64,000 nt of DNA, from positions 1,984,001 to 2,048,000 of the forward strand of contig NZ_CP042819.1 of NCBI RefSeq assembly GCF_008065155.1. Reading direction: 5' to 3'. Below, piece after piece: positions 21,982-31,660 of the stretch. The position numbers and the translations under genes were made by a program. Each line of letters opens with the position of its first letter. The stretch's first letter is position 1. This stretch comes from Octadecabacter sp. SW4. GTDB lineage: Bacteria; Pseudomonadota; Alphaproteobacteria; Rhodobacterales; Rhodobacteraceae. Under the pieces are notes generated by a model. It was not told where the DNA came from. It saw nothing but the letters and a program-made list of their open reading frames with translations, and made no database searches.

Positions 21982-22029
21982 CCTGCGGGTCCTTCTGCGG
22001 TCAACGTTGCGGCCAGACGTGCGGCGCGC

Positions 22030-22245
22030 TTACTTGCGGGTCTTTTGCCAGATTTTATAGGTGACAACCAGAGACCAAATGAACCCCGCAAGCGACAACA
22101 GGTAAAACAGAAATTCAAAGCGGGGCGCAAGGCCCAAACCGGCAACCAACACCGGCGCGATGATCGCCAAAATCCCGGAACAGGCGATGACAATTGCGGC
22201 CACGCGGGCCTGTTTGGCGATTGCTGGATCTCGGGGGGATGTCAC
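22030..22245 (-). CDS. DUF5337-type two-helix membrane protein
   Basis: 71 residues with two hydrophobic helices (about 15-36 and 44-63) and a basic C-terminus (YKIWQKTRK). The start is a GTG with an AAGGA site about ten bases before it. The size, topology and place between nuoE and nuoF fit DUF5337. Function unknown. Confidence 0.75.
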   Translation of the reverse strand: MTSPRDPAIAKQARVAAIVIACSGILAIIAPVLVAGLGLAPRFEFLFYLLSLAGFIWSLVVTYKIWQKTRK

Positions 22246-22310
22246 GGGGGCGGTCCTTCGCTGCCCCGCCCATTCTGGGGGCGGGGCAAAATCATGATGA
22301 AATCAGCGGC

Positions 22311-23099
22311 TTACTTCTTGTAAGTGCCGTCTTTCTTGGCTTTCTCGGAAAAGGCCGTCTTGCCACCCTTGGCAAGGGTCTTGGCCTGTTTGATCCATTC
22401 GTCGCGCTCGATCCGGCCTTTGAATTTCAGGCGTGAATCGACCCATTCCACTTCTTGTTTGCGCCAACCGGCGATCTGATCAAAGTGGTAAAAGCCCAGC
22501 TCGTTCAGGGTCTTTTCAAGGCCGGGCCCGACACCTTTGAGCATCTTGAGATCGTCAGCACCGCCAGCGCGGGCCTTGGTCAGTGTCTCGGGCTTGCCAT
22601 CGGCGGCGACGGGCTTGCGCGCCGGTTTCGCTGCAGCGGGCTTGGCGGCTTTTGCGGCAGTTGGCTTCGCAGCTTTCGCGGCGGGCTTGGCCGCTTTCGC
22701 GGCGGGTTTCGCAGCCTTCGCAGCGGCTTTCGGTTTCGCAGCCGCTTTCGGCTTGGCAGCGGCCTTGGGTGCAGCAGGCGGCGGGGCCTTGGGGGCGGGC
22801 GCCGATGTCGTCGCAGCACCGCCGCCAGCCAGTGCAGCGGGCGTGGAGGCCGGTGTCGCAGGTGGTGTTGGCGTGGCCGCAGCGCGCGGTGCGCTCGACC
22901 CGGCTGATGCGTCTACCGCGCTTCCCTTGCAGAAAAATGTCGCCAGCAGCCATGCCAGCGCAACGCCGACAATAATGCCGACGATCAAGGCCAGGAACCA
23001 ACCGTCCCAGCTGGCATTCGCCCAGAAAAAGACCAGCAGGCCCAATATTGCGCCGATCACCCAGCACCAAGTCTTGCAGCTATTGTTCGTCGAAGCCAT
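22311..23099 (-). CDS. Membrane-anchored helix-hairpin-helix protein, paralogous to the NuoE C-terminus
   Basis: 262 residues from the ATG at 23099; a GTG one codon earlier is an alternative start. Two hydrophobic helices (about 10-27 and 32-56) are followed by a long Ala/Lys/Pro linker made of KAAKPA-type repeats (about 95-170). The C-terminal domain contains a helix-hairpin-helix-like stretch (LKGVGPGLEKTLNELG) and [16 protein letters not shown]. This last 65-residue domain is closely similar to the C-terminal end of the NuoE protein encoded next door. The domain may be a docking module for complex I; not known. Confidence 0.75.
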   Translation of the reverse strand: MASTNNSCKTWCWVIGAILGLLVFFWANASWDGWFLALIVGIIVGVALAWLLATFFCKGSAVDASAGSSAPRAAATPTPPATPASTPAALAGGGAATTSAPAPKAPPPAAPKAAAKPKAAAKPKAAAKAAKPAAKAAKPAAKAAKPTAAKAAKPAAAKPARKPVAADGKPETLTKARAGGADDLKMLKGVGPGLEKTLNELGFYHFDQIAGWRKQEVEWVDSRLKFKGRIERDEWIKQAKTLAKGGKTAFSEKAKKDGTYKK

Positions 23100-23261
23100 C
23101 ACGTCAGATCCCTTGTGTATTACCGTTTACGCCACGCTGTTGTCGCGCGGCTTTGTGCGCCTTGCTTAGCGTAAAAACACAATGCAAGGTAGTAAAACCG
23201 CGCCATAACACAAAATATCGTATCAAACGGGCCACATTTGACGCAAACGGGCGAATTTGCC

Positions 23262-24377
23262 TTACTTTTCAGCGGCCAGCTTCGTGGCCTGGGCCACCCA
23301 CTCGTCGCGTTCGATCCGGCCTTTGAATTTCAGACGGGAATCAACCCAGGCGATTTCGCCCGCGCCCCACTTGGCAATCTGGTCAAAGTGCCAAAAGCCC
23401 ATCTCATTCAGGGTGCCTTCCAACTTGGGGCCGACACCGCTGATCCGCTTAAGATCATCCGCCCCCGCCTTGCGCGGGGCATCCAGCGTGCGGGGCTTTT
23501 TTTCGGTTGCCGCACCAACTGCGGGCTTGGCCGCCGAGGTGGCCTGCGCCTGTTGTTTCGTCACGCCCGTCTTGTCTGCGGGTGCTTTCGCGGCCGGTTT
23601 GGGCGCATTTTTGGCGGCGGTCTTGGCGGTAGATTTGGCCGCCTTTTTCGCCGGTGCAGACTTGGCCCCTTTGGAAATCCACGGGGTCAGCAGCGGCACT
23701 TCGGTGCCGTCGATCCGTTTTACCGTATCGCCGATATCCGTGGCCAGCTGCACCGAGGCGTTATACTGATAGCGCCCGCTGTCATTGTCCTTCAAGCTGG
23801 TCAGCCCCTTGAGCGGTTCCGCGGCAAAGCGCCCGTTCTGTGGCCCCGGTGTCGGAACGCGGCCCGCGGCCAGTTCGTCAATAATTTCTGACAGGCGCGC
23901 GGCGGTCAGGTCTTCGTAGTAATCCTTGCCAATCTGGGCCATCGGCGCGTTGGCGCATGATCCCAGACATTCAACCTCTTCCCAGCTGAACTTGCCATCT
24001 TCCGACAGCGCATGGGCCTGATCGGCGATCTTGTCGCGGCAGACCGCCACCAGATCCTCGGCACCGCAAATCATGCACGACAGGGTGCCGCAAATCTGGA
24101 TATGAGCAACAGAACCAACCGGTTGTAGCTGGAACATAAAGTAGAACGACGCCACCTCGAGCCCGCGAATAAACGCCAGATCCAGCATGGCCGACACATG
24201 TTCAATCGCCGCGCGGGTCAACCACCCTTCCTGTTCCTGCGCGCGCCACAACAGCGGAATGATCGCGCTTGCCTGACGCCCCTCGGGGTATTTCGCGATC
24301 TGCGCCTCGGCCCATGCCTGATTGGCGGGCGTGAAGGCAAAGCTGGCGGGTTGGTCGTGGTAAAGGCGGCGAAGCAT
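23262..24377 (-). CDS. nuoE: NADH-quinone oxidoreductase subunit E with C-terminal HhH extension
   Basis: 371 residues, much longer than the usual 160-240. The N-terminal part (to about 190) is the thioredoxin-like [2Fe-2S] subunit, with ligands Cys96 and Cys101 (CGTLSC) and Cys137 and Cys141 (CLGSC). After it come an Ala/Lys-rich linker (about 245-300) and a helix-hairpin-helix-like domain ([16 protein letters not shown]) shared with the neighbouring 262-residue protein. The ATG at 24377 overlaps the stop of the 38-residue gene by one base; the open frame further upstream overlaps nuoD and is not NuoE-like. Confidence 0.93.
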   Translation of the reverse strand: MLRRLYHDQPASFAFTPANQAWAEAQIAKYPEGRQASAIIPLLWRAQEQEGWLTRAAIEHVSAMLDLAFIRGLEVASFYFMFQLQPVGSVAHIQICGTLSCMICGAEDLVAVCRDKIADQAHALSEDGKFSWEEVECLGSCANAPMAQIGKDYYEDLTAARLSEIIDELAAGRVPTPGPQNGRFAAEPLKGLTSLKDNDSGRYQYNASVQLATDIGDTVKRIDGTEVPLLTPWISKGAKSAPAKKAAKSTAKTAAKNAPKPAAKAPADKTGVTKQQAQATSAAKPAVGAATEKKPRTLDAPRKAGADDLKRISGVGPKLEGTLNEMGFWHFDQIAKWGAGEIAWVDSRLKFKGRIERDEWVAQATKLAAEK

Positions 24378-24493
24378 CAGCTGACTCCGGTCAGTATGAC
24401 GGCCCCGTTCAGGGCCATGAAAAGTGCGGCGGGCACGGCATGTGTGCCAATACCCGTCAGAACGACAAGGGGAACCAATCCGGCAATGATCAC
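24377..24493 (-). CDS. 38-residue predicted membrane miniprotein between nuoD and nuoE
   Basis: The reading frame from a GTG at 24493 to a TGA at 24379-24377 encodes 38 residues, almost all hydrophobic or small, beginning [20 protein letters not shown]: two short hydrophobic stretches around a Gly-Thr-His turn. The GTG overlaps the nuoD stop (GTGA) and its stop overlaps the nuoE start (TGATG). It therefore fills the nuoD-nuoE interval exactly, with coupling on both sides, which is strong evidence that it is translated. It could be an accessory membrane peptide of complex I. Confidence 0.7.
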   Translation of the reverse strand: MIIAGLVPLVVLTGIGTHAVPAALFMALNGAVILTGVS

Positions 24494-25731
24494 CGGTCGA
24501 CTTCCCCGAACACGATATCCATCGTGCCGATAATGGCGGCGACATCGGCAAGCTGGTGCCCGCCCGCCACGTGATCCATCGACTGCAGGTGCAGATAGCC
24601 CGGCGCGCGCAGTTTGGCGCGATAGGGTTTGTTGGTGCCATCGGCCACCAGATACACGCCGAATTCGCCCTTGGGCGCCTCGACGGCGGCGTAGACTTCG
24701 CCCGCAGGCACGTGGAACCCTTCGGTATAAAGTTTGAAGTGGTGGATCAGGGCTTCCATTGATGTCTTCATTTCGCCACGGCTGGGCGGGGTCATCTTGC
24801 CACGCGCCATGACATCGCCCTTTTCGACCTTCAGCTTGGCGCAGGCCTGCCGGATGATCGACACGGACTGGCGCATTTCCTCCATGCGCACGAGATAGCG
24901 ATCATAGCAATCGCCGTTCTTGCCCACCGGGATCTGGAACTCGAATTCGTCATAACATTCATAGGGCTGTGCGCGGCGCAAATCCCACGCTAGGCCCGAG
25001 CCGCGCACCATCACGCCACTATAGCCCCAGTCCTGAATGTCTTGCTCGGTGACGATGCCGATATCGACGTTGCGCTGTTTGAAAATGCGGTTTTCGGTCA
25101 GCAGCCCGTCAAGGTTGACCATAAAGCCGGACATGAACTGATCAGCCCATGCTTCGATATCTTCGATCAGACCTTCGGGCAGGTCCTGATGCACCCCGCC
25201 GGGGCGAAAATAGGCGGCGTGCAGCCGCGCGCCGCAAGCGCGTTCATAGAACACCATCAACTGTTCGCGTTCCTCGAAACCCCAAACCGGCGGCGTCAGC
25301 GCGCCCACGTCCATCGCCTGCGTGGTGACGTTCAGCAAGTGGTTCAGCACGCGGCCAATTTCGGAATAAAGCACGCGGATCAGGCTGGCGCGGCGCGGCA
25401 CTTCGGTGCCTGTCAGTTTTTCGATCGCCAGACACCAGGCATGCTCCTGATTCATCGGCGCGACATAATCGAGGCGGTCGAAATACGGCAGGTTCTGCAG
25501 ATAGGTGCGGCTTTCCATCAGCTTTTCGGTGCCACGATGCAGCAGTCCGATATGCGGATCGCAGCGCTCGACGATTTCGCCGTCCAGTTCCAGCACCAAG
25601 CGCAAAACGCCGTGCGCGGCAGGGTGTTGCGGGCCGAAGTTGATGTTGAAATTGCGGATCTTCTGCTCGCCCGTCTGGGCGTCCACCGATCCGTCATCAT
25701 AGGTGTTCACGCGGATATCGCCGTCCATCAT
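24490..25731 (-). CDS. nuoD: NADH-quinone oxidoreductase subunit D
   Basis: 413 residues, 49-kDa-type subunit that lines the quinone site with Nuo[17 protein letters not shown] and [14 protein letters not shown] are diagnostic, and the C-terminus ends in the conserved VFGEVDR. The start overlaps the nuoC stop. Confidence 0.97.
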   Translation of the reverse strand: MMDGDIRVNTYDDGSVDAQTGEQKIRNFNINFGPQHPAAHGVLRLVLELDGEIVERCDPHIGLLHRGTEKLMESRTYLQNLPYFDRLDYVAPMNQEHAWCLAIEKLTGTEVPRRASLIRVLYSEIGRVLNHLLNVTTQAMDVGALTPPVWGFEEREQLMVFYERACGARLHAAYFRPGGVHQDLPEGLIEDIEAWADQFMSGFMVNLDGLLTENRIFKQRNVDIGIVTEQDIQDWGYSGVMVRGSGLAWDLRRAQPYECYDEFEFQIPVGKNGDCYDRYLVRMEEMRQSVSIIRQACAKLKVEKGDVMARGKMTPPSRGEMKTSMEALIHHFKLYTEGFHVPAGEVYAAVEAPKGEFGVYLVADGTNKPYRAKLRAPGYLHLQSMDHVAGGHQLADVAAIIGTMDIVFGEVDR

Positions 25732-26339
25732 TTTGCACCCTCTTTCGTCTTTTCATCACCGGGCAGGATGTATTCGGCCCCCTCCCACGGTGACATGAAA
25801 TCAAACTGGCGGTATTCCTGCACCAGCGACACGGGCTCATAGACCACGCGCTTTTGCGCTTCGTCATAGCGCACTTCGGTATAGCCGGTCGTCGGGAAAT
25901 CCTTGCGCAACGGATGGCCGCGGAACCCGTAATCGGTCAGCAGGCGGCGCAGATCGGGGTGGCCGGAAAACAGGATACCGAACATGTCGAACACCTCGCG
26001 CTCGAACCAGTTGGCGCTGGGGTGCACGTCGATGATCGAGGGCACCAGGTCTTCTTCACGGACCTGAATACGCAAACGGATGCGGTGGTTCTGATACATC
26101 GACAGGAAGTGATAGACCACGTCGAACCGCTTGGCCCGACCGGGGTAATCAACGGCGGTGATATCAATCAGCGAGTTGAATTTGCAGGTCGGATCGGACT
26201 TTAGAAAATCCACAAAGCCCGCGATATTGGCGGGGGCGACATCAACGGTCAGTTCACCGTGGGTCACAGCCCGGCTCAGCACGCAATCGGGGCGCTTCAG
26301 CTCGAGATGGGTTCCAAGGTCGTTCATCGCTTCAGACAT
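25728..26339 (-). CDS. nuoC: NADH-quinone oxidoreductase subunit C
   Basis: 203 residues, 30-kDa-type subunit, separate from NuoD as usual in alphaproteobacteria. ERE-VFDMFG (residues around 130) and [14 protein letters not shown] are diagnostic. The ATG at 26339 is preferred over an in-frame GTG at 26357 because an AAAAGGA site lies about ten bases before it. Confidence 0.96.
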   Translation of the reverse strand: MSEAMNDLGTHLELKRPDCVLSRAVTHGELTVDVAPANIAGFVDFLKSDPTCKFNSLIDITAVDYPGRAKRFDVVYHFLSMYQNHRIRLRIQVREEDLVPSIIDVHPSANWFEREVFDMFGILFSGHPDLRRLLTDYGFRGHPLRKDFPTTGYTEVRYDEAQKRVVYEPVSLVQEYRQFDFMSPWEGAEYILPGDEKTKEGAK

Positions 26340-26363
26340 GAAGGCGGTCCTTTTCACGTCGCC

Positions 26364-26897
26364 CTAGCGGACGATGGTGCCAGTGCGGCGAATTTTGCGC
26401 TGAAGTTGCAGCAGGCCATAAAGCAGGGCCTCGGCGGTGGGTGGGCAGCCGGGCACATAGACATCCACGGGCACGATCCGGTCACAGCCGCGCACAACGC
26501 TGTAGCTATAGTGGTAATACCCGCCGCCATTGGCACATGACCCCATCGAGATCACATAGCGCGGCTCTGGCATCTGGTCGTAAACCTTGCGCAGGGCGGG
26601 GGCCATCTTGTTGGTCAGCGTGCCGGCGACGATCATCAGATCGGACTGGCGCGGGCTGGCGCGCGGGGCAATGCCGAACCGTTCAGCATCGTAACGCGGC
26701 ATCGAGGTGTGCATCATTTCAACGGCGCAACAGGCCAGACCGAAAGTCATCCAGTGCAAGCTGCCGGTGCGCGCCCAGTTGATCATGTCTGCGGTGCTGG
26801 TCACAAGGAAACCCTTGTCCTGCAACTCGCGGTTCAGGGTCTGCGTGGCAAATTCAGGATCACCGCCAGCGGTATTTGCGCCTGCAACTACACCCAT
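26364..26897 (-). CDS. nuoB: NADH-quinone oxidoreductase subunit B
   Basis: 177 residues, carries cluster N2 that reduces quinone. The tandem cysteines in GLACCAVEM plus GSCANGGG and [10 protein letters not shown] are the ligands. The ATG at 26897 has an AGGAG site seven bases upstream; an in-frame GTG seven codons earlier is less likely. It overlaps the nuoA 3' end by ten bases. Confidence 0.97.
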   Translation of the reverse strand: MGVVAGANTAGGDPEFATQTLNRELQDKGFLVTSTADMINWARTGSLHWMTFGLACCAVEMMHTSMPRYDAERFGIAPRASPRQSDLMIVAGTLTNKMAPALRKVYDQMPEPRYVISMGSCANGGGYYHYSYSVVRGCDRIVPVDVYVPGCPPTAEALLYGLLQLQRKIRRTGTIVR

Positions 26898-27253
26898 TCC
26901 AACGCTCCTTTTTTCCACTCGTAAGCGAACCCAATCGTCAGCACGCCCAGGAACACCATCATCGACCAGAACGCGACCATGCTGATATCCGCAAAGGCCA
27001 CGGCCCAGGGGAACAGGAACGCGATCTCCAGATCGAAAATAATGAACAAAATGGCGACCAAATAGAACCGCACATCGAATTTCATCCGCGCATCATCAAA
27101 GGCATTGAACCCGCATTCATAGGCCGACACCTTTTCAGGGTCTGGATGACGCACCGCAACCACGGCGGCGGCCAAAATCAGCACAAGGCCGATTCCAATC
27201 GCCAGACCAAGGAAAACAAGGATCGGCAGGTATTCCCGAAGAAGATCGCTCAC
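26888..27253 (-). CDS. nuoA: NADH-quinone oxidoreductase subunit A
   Basis: 121 residues with three membrane helices; [20 protein letters not shown] and FLFPWAVAF are diagnostic. The GTG at 27253 ([11 protein letters not shown] follows) is chosen because family homology starts there and an AGGAG site precedes it by about eight bases. First gene of the nuo operon. Confidence 0.96.
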   Translation of the reverse strand: MSDLLREYLPILVFLGLAIGIGLVLILAAAVVAVRHPDPEKVSAYECGFNAFDDARMKFDVRFYLVAILFIIFDLEIAFLFPWAVAFADISMVAFWSMMVFLGVLTIGFAYEWKKGALEWV

Positions 27254-27309
27254 GGTGGCAGGCTCCTGTTCCAGCGGGCCGCACGATATCAGCACGCTTG
27301 TTGGGGTCG

Positions 27310-27338
27310 GGTTTATCCCTGCGCGCCCAAAGGGTCAA
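27310..27338 (-). promoter_or_regulatory. Candidate sigma-70 promoter of the nuo operon
   Basis: On the minus strand, TTGACC (27338-27333) and TAAACC (27315-27310) are separated by 17 bases, about 50 bases before the nuoA start. The -35 is good and the -10 moderate. No other comparable pair was seen in the 219-base gap between the GST gene and nuoA. Confidence 0.4.
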
Positions 27339-27472
27339 CGGGCGCAGGCCCCTGTTTTGCGTATTCATTGCATGAATTGCGCGGGCGTGATCGCGCCCGT
27401 TGATCCGGCTGTGCCCTCAAACACTAAGGCTTGCGCAAGACCACGACAGCAATCGCCCGAGGTTTGCGCGCG

Positions 27473-28138
27473 TCATCCCTCCCACGGGGGGTAGAAATCG
27501 CGGGTATAAAGCCCCCCTTCCGCAGGCGGCAGACACAGCTGGAAGGCCGGTCGTTCGGTGATGCGTTCATACCATTTCGCAACCTCGGGATAGGGATCAA
27601 GATGCACGAAATGGCGCGCCATATAAACCGCCTGCCCGACGCTGACATCGGCCGCACTAAAGCCGCTGGTCAGCAGGTAGTCGCGGTTTTCCACGGGTGT
27701 CGAGAGCCGCGCCTCGATCAATTCAAGGCACTTGCCCACCCGCTTGGCCTCAAGCTGCATGACGATCGGGCTGCGCATGTAATCCTCGCGCAGGATGATG
27801 TGTTGCTGGGTCAGCGCGGCTACATGCTGACTGACGGTTTCGGCAAAATGCACCCAGACCAGCCAGTCCATCCTGTCCAGATCATCCACCGCGCGACCAA
27901 GGGAAAACACATCGAAACGTTCACACAAATACTGCGTGATCGCGCCGGTTTCGGTCATCACCTCGCCATCGATTTCCAGAACCGGAACACGACCCAAGGG
28001 GTTGAGCGCGCGAAAGGAATCCATGCGCAGGGTCTGGTCAAAGGCATAAACGGCGACTTCAAATTCAACCTCCAATTCATGCAGCAACCACAGGCTGCGC
28101 ATGGATCGGGTCTGGTGGCAGTGGTGCAGGCGGATCAT
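27473..28138 (-). CDS. Glutathione S-transferase family protein
   Basis: 221 residues. The N-terminal thioredoxin fold includes NPLGRVPVLEIDG (cis-Pro) and the glutathione-binding motif TETGAI; an all-helical C-terminal domain follows, ending in PPWEG. The start overlaps the mccA stop (ATGA), so it belongs to the leucine-catabolism transcription unit. The substrate is unknown. Confidence 0.88.
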   Translation of the reverse strand: MIRLHHCHQTRSMRSLWLLHELEVEFEVAVYAFDQTLRMDSFRALNPLGRVPVLEIDGEVMTETGAITQYLCERFDVFSLGRAVDDLDRMDWLVWVHFAETVSQHVAALTQQHIILREDYMRSPIVMQLEAKRVGKCLELIEARLSTPVENRDYLLTSGFSAADVSVGQAVYMARHFVHLDPYPEVAKWYERITERPAFQLCLPPAEGGLYTRDFYPPWEG

Positions 28139-30063
28139 ATGTCCTCGCTTTCGGCCTCCAGCGTAACAAGCGTGACACCGGCTGCAACCTGATCGCCCGC
28201 CTTGACACCAAGCGCCGCGACAACCCCCGCACGCGGCGCGCGCAGCACATATTCCATCTTCATCGCCTCAAGGACACACAGCCGGGCGCCCGCCGCGACA
28301 GTGTCACCTGCGGCCACACTGACCGCCTGCACCAATCCGGGCATGGGCGCGGCGACACGGTCACCACCCGCCGCCCCGTCAACAGCCCGCGCCAGCGGAT
28401 CGGGGATCGTAAACACGTAACTGGGCGCGCCAAACACGGTGATCTGATCACCGTGGCGCAGGCAGGCGCGCGAGCCGACCTGCCAGCCCCGCCGATCCCG
28501 CGCCACACTGACGCGATGATCGCCCCAGCCAACCGTCGCCTGATCAGCCTGCACCACCAGCTTTGCGGCGATGTCCTGGTCATTCAGGCGCAGATCAACA
28601 CTGCGGGTCAGCGGCTCCCACAGGGTAAAGCCCGCAAGCGACCCATCAGGCAGGCCAGCGGCGGCCAAAACAGCCTGCGCGACCACGGCGGGCGGTGCAT
28701 CCTGTCGCGCAATCAGCCTGTCAAGGTCGCGCGCGATCAGGCCGGTATCGACCTGCCCCGCACGAAATCCAGCGTGATCAGCCAAAGCCTTGAGAAACCC
28801 AAGATTGGTCACCGTCCCCGCAACCTGCGTGTCACCCAAAGCGCGCGACAGGTCTGCAAGTGCCGTCGCGCGGTCCGGCCCATGCACGACCAGTTTGGCG
28901 ATCATCGGATCATAGAACGGCGAAATCTCATCGCCCGTTTCCACGCCACTGTCGGCGCGCACCCCGTCTGGAAAGGCCAGATGCGCCAGCGTCCCCGTGG
29001 CGGGCAGAAAGCCACCCGCGACGTCTTCGGCGTATAAACGTGCCTCAAAGGCGTGGCCGGTGATGGTCAGATCACCCTGCGCCAAAGGCAGCCCCTGCCC
29101 CGCGGCCACGCGCACCTGCCAGGCCACCAGATCAACACCGGTGATCGCCTCCGTTACGGGGTGTTCCACCTGCAGGCGGGTGTTCATCTCCATGAACCAG
29201 AACCCGTCGGCGCGCAGACCGCCCGTGCCGTCAACGATGAACTCCACCGTGCCCGCACCCTTGTAGCCAATGGCGATGGCCGCGCGCACCGCGGCATCCC
29301 CCATTGCCGCACGCACCGCCTCGGTCATATCGGGTGCCGGCGCTTCCTCGATCACTTTTTGGTGGCGGCGTTGCAGGGAACAATCCCTCTCAAACAGATG
29401 CACGGCACGCTCGCCATCGCCAAACACCTGCACCTCGATATGGCGCGGATGCTGGATGTATTTCTCGATCAACACGGCGTCATTGCCAAAGGCGGTGCGG
29501 GCCTCGGCGCGCGCGCTGGCCAGCGCCTCCTGGAAATCGCCCGCAGCATCGACCAGCCGCATGCCCTTGCCGCCACCACCGGCCACGGCCTTGATCATTA
29601 CCGGATAGCCAATGTCATCAGCCGCGCGCGCCAGCACCGCCGCATCCTGATCCGCCCCGTGATAGCCCGGCACGACCGGCACGCCGGCCTTTTCCATCAA
29701 CGCCTTGGCCGCATCCTTGAGGCCCATCGCACGGATCGCATCCGCCGAGGGACCAATAAAAACCAGACCCGCCTTTGCGACAGCCGCAACAAAATCGGGA
29801 TTCTCCGACAGGAAACCATAGCCCGGGTGGATCGCCTGCGCCCCGGTTTCAAGTGCCCCTGCGATAATACGATCACCGCGCAGATAACTGTCGGCAGGGG
29901 CAGCACCGCCAATATGCACCGCGTGGTCTGCCATGCGCACATGGCGCGCACCGGCATCCGCATCGGAATACACGGCCACCGTTTCCACCCCCATCGCCCG
30001 CGCCGTCTGGGCGATCCTACAGGCAATCTCGCCGCGATTGGCGATAAGGATACGAGTGAACAT
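28135..30063 (-). CDS. mccA: Methylcrotonoyl-CoA carboxylase, biotin-containing alpha subunit
   Basis: 642 residues. The biotin carboxylase domain (about 1-445) starts with FTRILIANRGEIACRIAQTA, has the Gly-rich ATP loop (KAVAGGGGKGMR) and EMNTRLQVEHPVTE. The C-terminal biotinyl domain carries EAMKMEY, with Lys602 as the biotin site. The family alone does not separate MCC from propionyl- or acetyl-CoA carboxylase; the choice rests on mccB and ivd in the same orientation at 45509-48782. The start overlaps the upstream gene by one base (TGATG). The frame continues upstream but that part overlaps the next gene. Confidence 0.85.
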   Translation of the reverse strand: MFTRILIANRGEIACRIAQTARAMGVETVAVYSDADAGARHVRMADHAVHIGGAAPADSYLRGDRIIAGALETGAQAIHPGYGFLSENPDFVAAVAKAGLVFIGPSADAIRAMGLKDAAKALMEKAGVPVVPGYHGADQDAAVLARAADDIGYPVMIKAVAGGGGKGMRLVDAAGDFQEALASARAEARTAFGNDAVLIEKYIQHPRHIEVQVFGDGERAVHLFERDCSLQRRHQKVIEEAPAPDMTEAVRAAMGDAAVRAAIAIGYKGAGTVEFIVDGTGGLRADGFWFMEMNTRLQVEHPVTEAITGVDLVAWQVRVAAGQGLPLAQGDLTITGHAFEARLYAEDVAGGFLPATGTLAHLAFPDGVRADSGVETGDEISPFYDPMIAKLVVHGPDRATALADLSRALGDTQVAGTVTNLGFLKALADHAGFRAGQVDTGLIARDLDRLIARQDAPPAVVAQAVLAAAGLPDGSLAGFTLWEPLTRSVDLRLNDQDIAAKLVVQADQATVGWGDHRVSVARDRRGWQVGSRACLRHGDQITVFGAPSYVFTIPDPLARAVDGAAGGDRVAAPMPGLVQAVSVAAGDTVAAGARLCVLEAMKMEYVLRAPRAGVVAALGVKAGDQVAAGVTLVTLEAESEDI

Positions 30064-30512
30064 CAGTCGTCCTTCAGATCCGAATACCGGCGATAACGGT
30101 GGCGGTAGATCAGGTTCGGGCGATCCCCTTCGACCAGATAAAAGATCATGCTGACTGCAACCAGGGCATCGACCAGCAACAGCATGCTGGGGTCCGCCCC
30201 GATATTGCGCGCAAAGGCATAAAGCGTGAAACCCGCCATGATGATCGCCACGATAATTGCCCAGGGCATGCGCGCCCAAAGACCCAAACCGGTGATCACC
30301 GGCAGCGCCCCGCCCAGCACGATCACCGTCACCGGATAACCCGCGCCGGTAAAGGCCCACAGCTTGAACAGCCCCGACACGATCAGATAGGCGATGATCA
30401 CATACAGGGTCAGGCCCGGTCGGCCCTTGGGATGCGCGCGCGCCTGCTGCGGCGTGACATCGACCCAAGGGATACCGGCCCCCGGATCAGGCCGCTTGTC
30501 GTTGTCACTCAT
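30063..30512 (-). CDS. Small polytopic membrane protein upstream of mccA
   Basis: 149 residues, with four hydrophobic helices (about 32-50, 56-74, 79-97, 103-122) after a hydrophilic N-terminus (MSDNDKRPDPGAGIPWVDV). The ATG at 30512 has a GAAAGGGA site before it. It is coupled to mccA by a one-base overlap. No named family recognised. It is the last gene that belongs to the mcc unit before the accessory region begins. Confidence 0.75.
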   Translation of the reverse strand: MSDNDKRPDPGAGIPWVDVTPQQARAHPKGRPGLTLYVIIAYLIVSGLFKLWAFTGAGYPVTVIVLGGALPVITGLGLWARMPWAIIVAIIMAGFTLYAFARNIGADPSMLLLVDALVAVSMIFYLVEGDRPNLIYRHRYRRYSDLKDD

Positions 30513-30674
30513 GTCGATCCCTTTCTGTGGAACGCCGTGCATCTTTGACTCGATGCAACGGATTTTCTGCATCCTCTCAGTGAGCGACGTCACGCCATAA
30601 AGACCCCATCGTCAAGCATTTCCGACCCAAACCGGACCTTGGGCGCGTTACGGGTCAGTGTTCGCTTTGCGGGA

Positions 30675-30878
30675 CTATCCTGCCGTTCGACTTTCTCGTT
30701 CAGAGGTCCGCTTTGCGCCAGCAGAAGCTGCCGCACCGTTGATGTCACCAGCAAGTGTCGTCAAAGCAGCAACACCAAGTGCAACTGCAAGGCCAACCGC
30801 TACGCCGTATTCAACAAGAGTGACGCCACGCTCATCATGGCGGAAAGAGATCATCATTTTCATGAGTGTATCACGCAT
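30675..30878 (-). CDS. Flp/Fap-type type IVb pilin
   Basis: 67 residues. The sequence DERGVTLVEYGVAVGLAVAL is the Flp prepilin signature: cleavage after Gly, then Val-Thr-Leu-Val-Glu with the conserved Glu5 and Tyr6 and a hydrophobic helix. A GGAG site lies seven bases before the ATG. No tad/cpa export genes are nearby, so assembly would depend on a machine encoded elsewhere. First recognisable gene of the accessory block. Confidence 0.85.
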   Translation of the reverse strand: MRDTLMKMMISFRHDERGVTLVEYGVAVGLAVALGVAALTTLAGDINGAAASAGAKRTSERESRTAG

Positions 30879-31660
30879 TGTTTGCTCCAGTATTTTGAGA
30901 AATAGGGATGTTTCGGTTCAATAGCGGATCGGTTCCCCCCGTCCGCTTGCAACGAGTCTGGCATGTGCCCGACCAATCCGGTGCCACCCCTAAGCCGGAA
31001 AACCACACCTATGAGTTGTGTTTTGCGACGGAAATGCCGGGCAGAGGCCCTAAGTCGAACAGTCATGGAATCTGGCGCGCGCCGATTCGAATGGGCCAGA
31101 TCGCCATCGATCGGAGCTGGGACCCGCTAAAGACAGAATCCCAAGTTAGAGTTAGTTTTGGGCATCGCGGGGTTGCTATTCTGAGCACGTCGCGCAGCCG
31201 CGGACATGCATCTGACCAGACTTACAAAACTGTGGTGCCGGCGCCGGCCCGGAGTAAACTCGGCCACCTGTTCTTGTTTTATCTGAGCGCCGAACGCTTT
31301 CAACAATCTGAGTAGAAGAGACACCATAGTCCTCTTCTAACGTCAGCTCCTATTGGGCCGAATGGGTTGGTTGGAAAAGAGTGGGCTGCTGGTGCATCGT
31401 GAACGATGGGATTTTCGATTGGCAGCGGTTGCCTGCCGCCCAGCGCCGGCCGTGAAACATGCGAGGGTAGAGGTTTGTGTTCTGTGGAAACCGTTCGCCT
31501 GCTGGGGGCGAAAACAGTTGTGGGAAATCCAACTGACCAGACCACCGCTGCGTGGAGGCCTGTCGTTCTTCTCGCTAAAAAGCAGTACCGGCCGAGGTTC
31601 GGCCGGTGTGTAACTTGTACAGTGATAGCTTTGGACCGTACCTCGAGGGCTACGCTTTCA
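30879..31660. other. Long stretch without a convincing gene
   Basis: About 780 bases between the Flp pilin gene and the small secreted protein gene. Several open frames of 60-135 codons exist on both strands but none has a ribosome binding site, a recognisable motif or a credible composition. The only clear element is the hairpin terminator at 31577-31607. Base composition is visibly lower in GC than the nuo region. It may be decayed accessory DNA. Confidence 0.5.
31577..31607 (-). terminator. Rho-independent terminator for the small secreted protein gene
   Basis: The arms ACCGGCCGA (31587-31595) and TCGGCCGGT (31599-31607) form a perfect nine-base stem with a three-base loop. On the minus strand it is followed after five bases by five T residues. 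It lies 54 bases past the stop of the gene at 31661-31972. Confidence 0.55.

Noticed and set aside
27391..27410. GC-rich hairpin (CGGGCG/CGCCCG) between the GST and nuoA genes, considered as a terminator
   Set aside because: Stem of about six pairs and no T run on either strand.
30908..31315. 135-codon plus-strand frame
   Set aside because: No ribosome binding site, no recognisable domain, odd composition.
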